DNA of 64,000 bases, from assembly GCA_958430865.1 (NCBI GenBank), contig CAUDNR010003557.1, positions 5,465-69,464 on the forward strand. The letters run 5' to 3'. Below the pieces are notes generated by a model, which worked only from the letters and a program-made list of their open reading frames with translations, made no database searches and was not told the origin of the DNA. This document shows, one piece after another, positions 59,630-64,000 of the stretch (position 1 is the stretch's first letter; the number at the start of each line of letters is the position of its first letter). The translations under genes were made by a program, and so were the position numbers. The DNA comes from Entrophospora sp. SA101. Its lineage: Eukaryota; Glomeromycota; Glomeromycetes; Entrophosporales; Entrophosporaceae.

Positions 59630-60281
59630 CATATCATGTATAGCTCCAATAAACTGAGGAATTTAATTCTTCAAAGAGAGATTTTTTAATTGTATAAGCA
59701 ATACTATCTAAAAAATCAAACCCAGATATATGATTGTTATAGCTCCCATATTTTGATTTAGATGGTGATTTTTTTTCCAAAGAAGCAGGTTTCAAAGTAG
59801 AAGTGTAATTATTAATTCATTGCTATTTTCAATTTGTAGTGATATTAAACTACATAAGCCAGGATAAGTGTTCAATGAAATATTATTTTTTGAGCAGAAA
59901 TAACTAGTTCTCATTAAAGAAATAATTCCTAATTTCTCTGTGCTTAATTGTCTTGTAGCATTTGGTTTAAGTGATTCTTCAGATTTTTTATGTTCAGAGG
60001 TTCTCATATGATCTCTAATTTTATCTATTCTTAACAAAGGTGTACCTTTTGCAAATGTTGTTATTCCATTGCATTCTCTACAAATTCTACAATATAACAA
60101 TGTATTTCCATTAACATATTCAGTTCTCAACCATGGATAATCATCAAACCTTAAGGTCAGCAGTTTTCCTAATATGTGATTCTTTAGGTTCTATATTTTC
60201 AGAGATTCTAGTTTGATCACCATTATTTAATTCATCATCTGACAAATTAATGATTTCAACTTCCATTGGTTGGTTGGACAT
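59630..60281 (-). pseudogene. hAT transposase N-terminus with zinc finger (DUF4371-like)
   Basis: ATG 60281 opens MSNQPMEVEIINLSDDELNN. A one-base shift near 60140 leads to FDDYPWLRTEYVNGNTL and the finger YCRICRECNGITTFAKGT ... LRIDKIRDHMRTSEHKKS (C-x2-C, H-x4-H-type). Then comes SYFCSKNNISLNTYPGLCSL and, after another shift, SKYGSYNNHISGFDFLDSIA to YWSYT and TGA near 59640. This is the start of the ZMYM/DUF4371 class of hAT transposases. The catalytic core is lost toward the assembly gap. Confidence 0.65.
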
Positions 60282-62067
60282 TTTATATATTTGAAAAAAA
60301 TTAAACAAGTTTCAATTAAATTAAATCAATAAAATTAATTTTTTTTGATAACAAGTCTGGGCATGCGTGACAAATTTTAATTTTAATTAATTTATTTTGT
60401 GCACACATAATTATGATGTAACGTTACACCCTCCAGCTGAATTTTCAACACTGGTTCCAACCATTTTCTATAATTGTTTCAAAATCTAATTCTTAACATA
60501 GTGCATGTTTTTTGTTTTTCTCAAATGGATGGTAATTAATGGTAATAATAATATTTAATGATTTCATTATGTGCATATTTACAATTGAAACTATACATTG
60601 TATACTTGCAACATATGTTGGATTGTTAATCCTCAAATTGCATGCCTGGTCACACCCAATAGTTATATGATTTGAACTTCTGATAAAACAACTTTTTGAT
60701 TTAGATATATGACTGATGAGATTGGTTTAGCTTCAATTTTAGTAAACTAAGCACTGAATTTACATCCGGAAAATATAAAAAAATTTTACATGTGTCAATT
60801 GTAGTTTAATAATAAAAAAGTGTAAAACTTACGTCGGCACTGTAAGATTTACACAATATTACATCGGCATCGTAAGATTTATGCAAGTTTACACTAAATT
60901 AATTTCCTGATGTAAGGCCAGTATTATAATGATTTGTTATTGTAATTATTATTATTATTATATACTGTATATACATTAAAACTAGAGTGACAATAACCAT
61001 CTTTCTTATGATAAACACCTACCTATTAATCTCATTAATCTCACAAAATTATCTTCTATTCTTCTTTTTTGTTGACATTGTAGTGGTATTTTAAAAAAGA
61101 AAGATTAGTTGTTTGATCAATAAATGCCATTACACATTAATTATTTATGTATTGTTTTTTTGTTTAATGTGAATTGTTTTTTTTTCATGGAAAACAATTT
61201 ATTTTCAAAGATGACAAAACATGAGTCTCCTAAAGAAGATATGTTAATGGCAGAGGTACTATTTTCTATTTGTATTGATATATATATTTTTACTTTGTTT
61301 TATTTGTAGTTTTTTTGTTATAAATATTTTAATTAGAGTAGATCTTGCTGGGTAATTATAAGATTCTTATCAAGATGGTAAATGGTTGTTATTTTGCTTT
61401 TTGTTAATAATATTATTATAAATAATTAATTACACGATACCAGCAGCACACCATTGAAAAAGAAACAATTCAAATATGAAATATTTCAAAATGTAATGTT
61501 TGATTATCAGAAATTAGCAGGCATTGAAGCACACATGCTACCTTGAACACTTTATAGTCATTTTCAATGCCTTACTCATATACACAAGGTTAATCTGACC
61601 TGCTTCGCCCTATAGATATGATGATACAACAGAATTCAAAGGGGGGAAGTGCATGGTTCTGGAGTTTATCAAAACTGCATCAATGACACTTTCATTAATC
61701 TTCCCTCACAGTACCAGACCAGTGAAGGCTGCTAGCATGCTAGCTGAAAAGTTGCCTACCTCTAGGGTAAGAATGGATCTGTCACTATGATCACTGGAAT
61801 CAAGGAGAAAGCTGTCAAATAAAGCGATTCAGATTTTGTTTGGTATGTTCCATATAAATAAATCATTTTATAAATTTTCTGTTCCTTTAATATTTATTTG
61901 ACCAACTGAATTTGTTATTTAAATGGGGATAGGGTTGTTGGTGATTAGGCATGCCCAACAAGACAGCAACCCAGGACTCAAAACTCTGAATCAGGGAAAA
62001 TTCAAAACAGCAACTTCCCAGGTTGTAACTTCCTGAGTTGGAGAATTTTCAACCAGTTGTAGGTGCC
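60282..62067. other. 1.8-kb spacer, no gene identified
   Basis: AT-rich left half. The segment 61440-62060 has mixed composition (e.g. a short frame around 61650-61790) and may be gene debris, but no family was recognised. Two GTTTACA/GTAAGATTTAC-like words repeat near 60830-60900. Confidence 0.35.
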
Positions 62068-64000
62068 AACAGCATAGTGGACACTGTTGCAGATCACAAA
62101 AAAATGATCAACATAACATATGTTATGGTGAAAGTTCTTGCAAAAGTTTGATTATAAAAGTGTGAGATAATTTTGATCTTGCTGATGATCTGGACTTAGA
62201 GAGGTTACAGCTATATTCTAGTGAAGTTTCAGAAGCAACTGGGTCTGTGTAACAGTCTGCCCATTATACAAATCACTGTTGCACAAAATGAGTGTCCATT
62301 ATGCTTACATAAACTGGATATTAATGTCCAAATTTTTAACAGAATCATTTTTGTCAGCATTTTCACAATTGTTATTGAAATATTTTTGGATGTAACTTGG
62401 AGTGGAGACATCGTTATTCCATTAGATTTTATTAGAAAAATCTAGGGATAATTTTTGGATTTCTTTATCCTTTATTTTAAAGTCCTTGATACTCTCTTTA
62501 GTTAAATTCAATATTCCCCAGTATGTAGGACTAAAAATTAGCGAATGAATATATTAATGAGTATGAAAGGATCATGCTTTAAGACAATAACACTAGACTT
62601 ATGTCAGCACTTTATGTGCATTTGGTATTTGTTTTTGGTATTTACAAAATAATTCAATAATATTTGGATCAATGATCCCCTATTATTAATAAAACAATGA
62701 GTTTATTTAAACATGCATTCATTAAACATTTATATCAATCTTTACCTCAGAAATTCTATCATCAGTGTTTTTTGATGGTAATGGAACTTCATCTGATAAT
62801 AAAGCTTCATCAACATTTTCAATGATAGATTCTTCATTAGATCCATTAAGATTAAGTAAAAATTCAGCACTTTCTTGCATTTCATTATCAAATATTACAC
62901 TGCTTTCTTGTTTTCTTTTTCTTTCTGATGTATTTTCAACATTAGTACTAGTATCGCAAAAATCTTTTTCTGACTCTGCCACATTTCCCTCCAAATCATA
63001 AACATTCATTGTTGGACAAGGTGTATAATCATTCAACCCATTATTTTTGTCTGATTCTAATTTTTGAGTTATGAACTAAATATATGATGACCATATTAAA
63101 ACAGATTATATCTAAAGAGCCCAGATGCAGTATGCTAAGAACCATAATACTCACATCTCTATACTCAGAATTACTTATCTGTACTTTAATAGTTTTATCT
63201 TCCATGACACTTAATCCAACATTTGTATCATATAAAATATATGATAATATATGTTTGTTAGTATTTGTTTGCATCATTATAAACAAACTTATGCTACTCG
63301 CTTGTCCAAATTTTAGTTCTTCAGCAAAAAATTTTTTATTTCATTCTGATTTCTGATTGATGGATTAAGATTTTTAAAAATTTTTTGAACCTTATTCTTT
63401 GCAGATTTAAGGTGGTTCTTTTGTTGAATTTTTTTTGTATAAAGCAGATCTCAATGAATCTATAAATTCTTCAAAACATTCATCAGTTAAATTGATCAAT
63501 CCGCAACATAACGCATTATATTTATCAAACTCCAGCTAGTGTAATCTGTTTCTTCTAAATGTTTAGAACAAATAGTCAAAATCCATCCTATTTAAAAAAA
63601 AGTTAACACCAGATATGAAAGAGGAATGAAAAAATCTGGCTAAGAATAACGTTTTCTGGTGAAGAAGCTTAGGAGTAGGCTATAAAGAAACAATCCCCAT
63701 AAAGGATTATATCAATAAAAGAGTATCCATGTCTTCTCACCAAGCATTGGCTGTAGGAGTCACCAAGCATATTAAATATGTGGTTAAGCGCATACAGACG
63801 TAGGAAACATTATACTGAATATACTAGAAACAAGCCCCTGGAGTAGGCTACAAAGAAGCAGTTCCTTGCAGGATCACGTCAATGAGAGTATCCACAAAAC
63901 TTGTTCTAAACAGCGGACGCAAGGGTCACAAAACATTGTTTTGCTACGCTATACGGACACTGGATATTATGAATCCAGATATTAATATAAGATATGTAAC
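62068..64000. repeat. Near-identical >=1.93-kb direct repeat, copy 2
   Basis: Same as 30504-32436 at an offset of 31564; the window ends inside it. It includes the spliced minus-strand gene (62722-63340) and the 168-bp tandem repeat (from 63672). Confidence 0.9.
62722..63340 (-). CDS. Second copy of the unknown spliced gene
   Basis: Identical to 31158-31776: exons 63155-63340 and 62722-63075, with the same intron and the same TGA just upstream. Two identical copies in one direction 31.6 kb apart imply a very recent duplication, gene conversion or an assembly artefact. Confidence 0.45.

Overview
The window looks like nuclear DNA of an arbuscular mycorrhizal fungus (Glomeromycotina, Rhizophagus-like; inferred without a database search). 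It is very AT-rich. Its intact genes carry many short GT-AG introns, it has fungal-type ATG2 and NDR-kinase genes, and most of the rest is decayed transposons and MITEs. Three runs of N (15601-15610, 27965-28228, 59556-59565) mark scaffold joins.

Four spliced genes can be assembled exon by exon with consistent reading phase. They are a seven-transmembrane GPCR-like receptor (8205-9700, 7 exons, 347 aa), a TRP-like ion channel with a long soluble N-terminus and a C-terminal coiled coil (21273-25331, minus, 6 exons, 1222 aa), autophagy protein ATG2 (33324-41858, minus, 24 exons, 2110 aa) and an NDR/LATS-family kinase of the Cbk1/Orb6 type (51437-53604, 8 exons, 500 aa). A tRNA-Glu(UUC) lies at 57635-57706. 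A short, probably secreted Asn/Ser-rich protein at 47017-47518 is broken by a 25-bp insertion. Broken host-type genes include a BTB/BACK gene (12740-13180) and a bromodomain gene (54709-55940).

The rest is mobile. There is a hAT-like transposase pseudogene (4482-6972), three relatives of a second hAT family with ATGCGCATGATGCA-rich ends, a DUF4371/hAT fragment (59630-60281), DUF7869-type transposase remnants (15326-15600 and 47789-48713), a decayed Fanzor-like gene (43411-44082), a PIF1-type helicase scrap (653-975), LTR-like repeats with nested MITEs (16302-18065 and 50490-51019), and several MITEs with exact target-site duplications. A block of at least 1933 bp occurs twice (30504-32436 and 62068-64000) with no difference found at the places compared.

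The most unusual signal is three loci (14517-15303, 28820-30110, 48756-50198, all minus strand) whose zinc-ribbon and coiled-coil proteins stay open only if TGA is read as tryptophan. That is the code of mollicutes (and of fungal mitochondria). Mycoplasma-related endobacteria live inside these fungi, so the simplest reading is endobacterial DNA integrated in the fungal genome. Two of the loci sit beside DUF7869 transposase remnants and share two further repeat modules. One carries a MITE with an exact 8-bp target duplication, which argues for real integration followed by decay.
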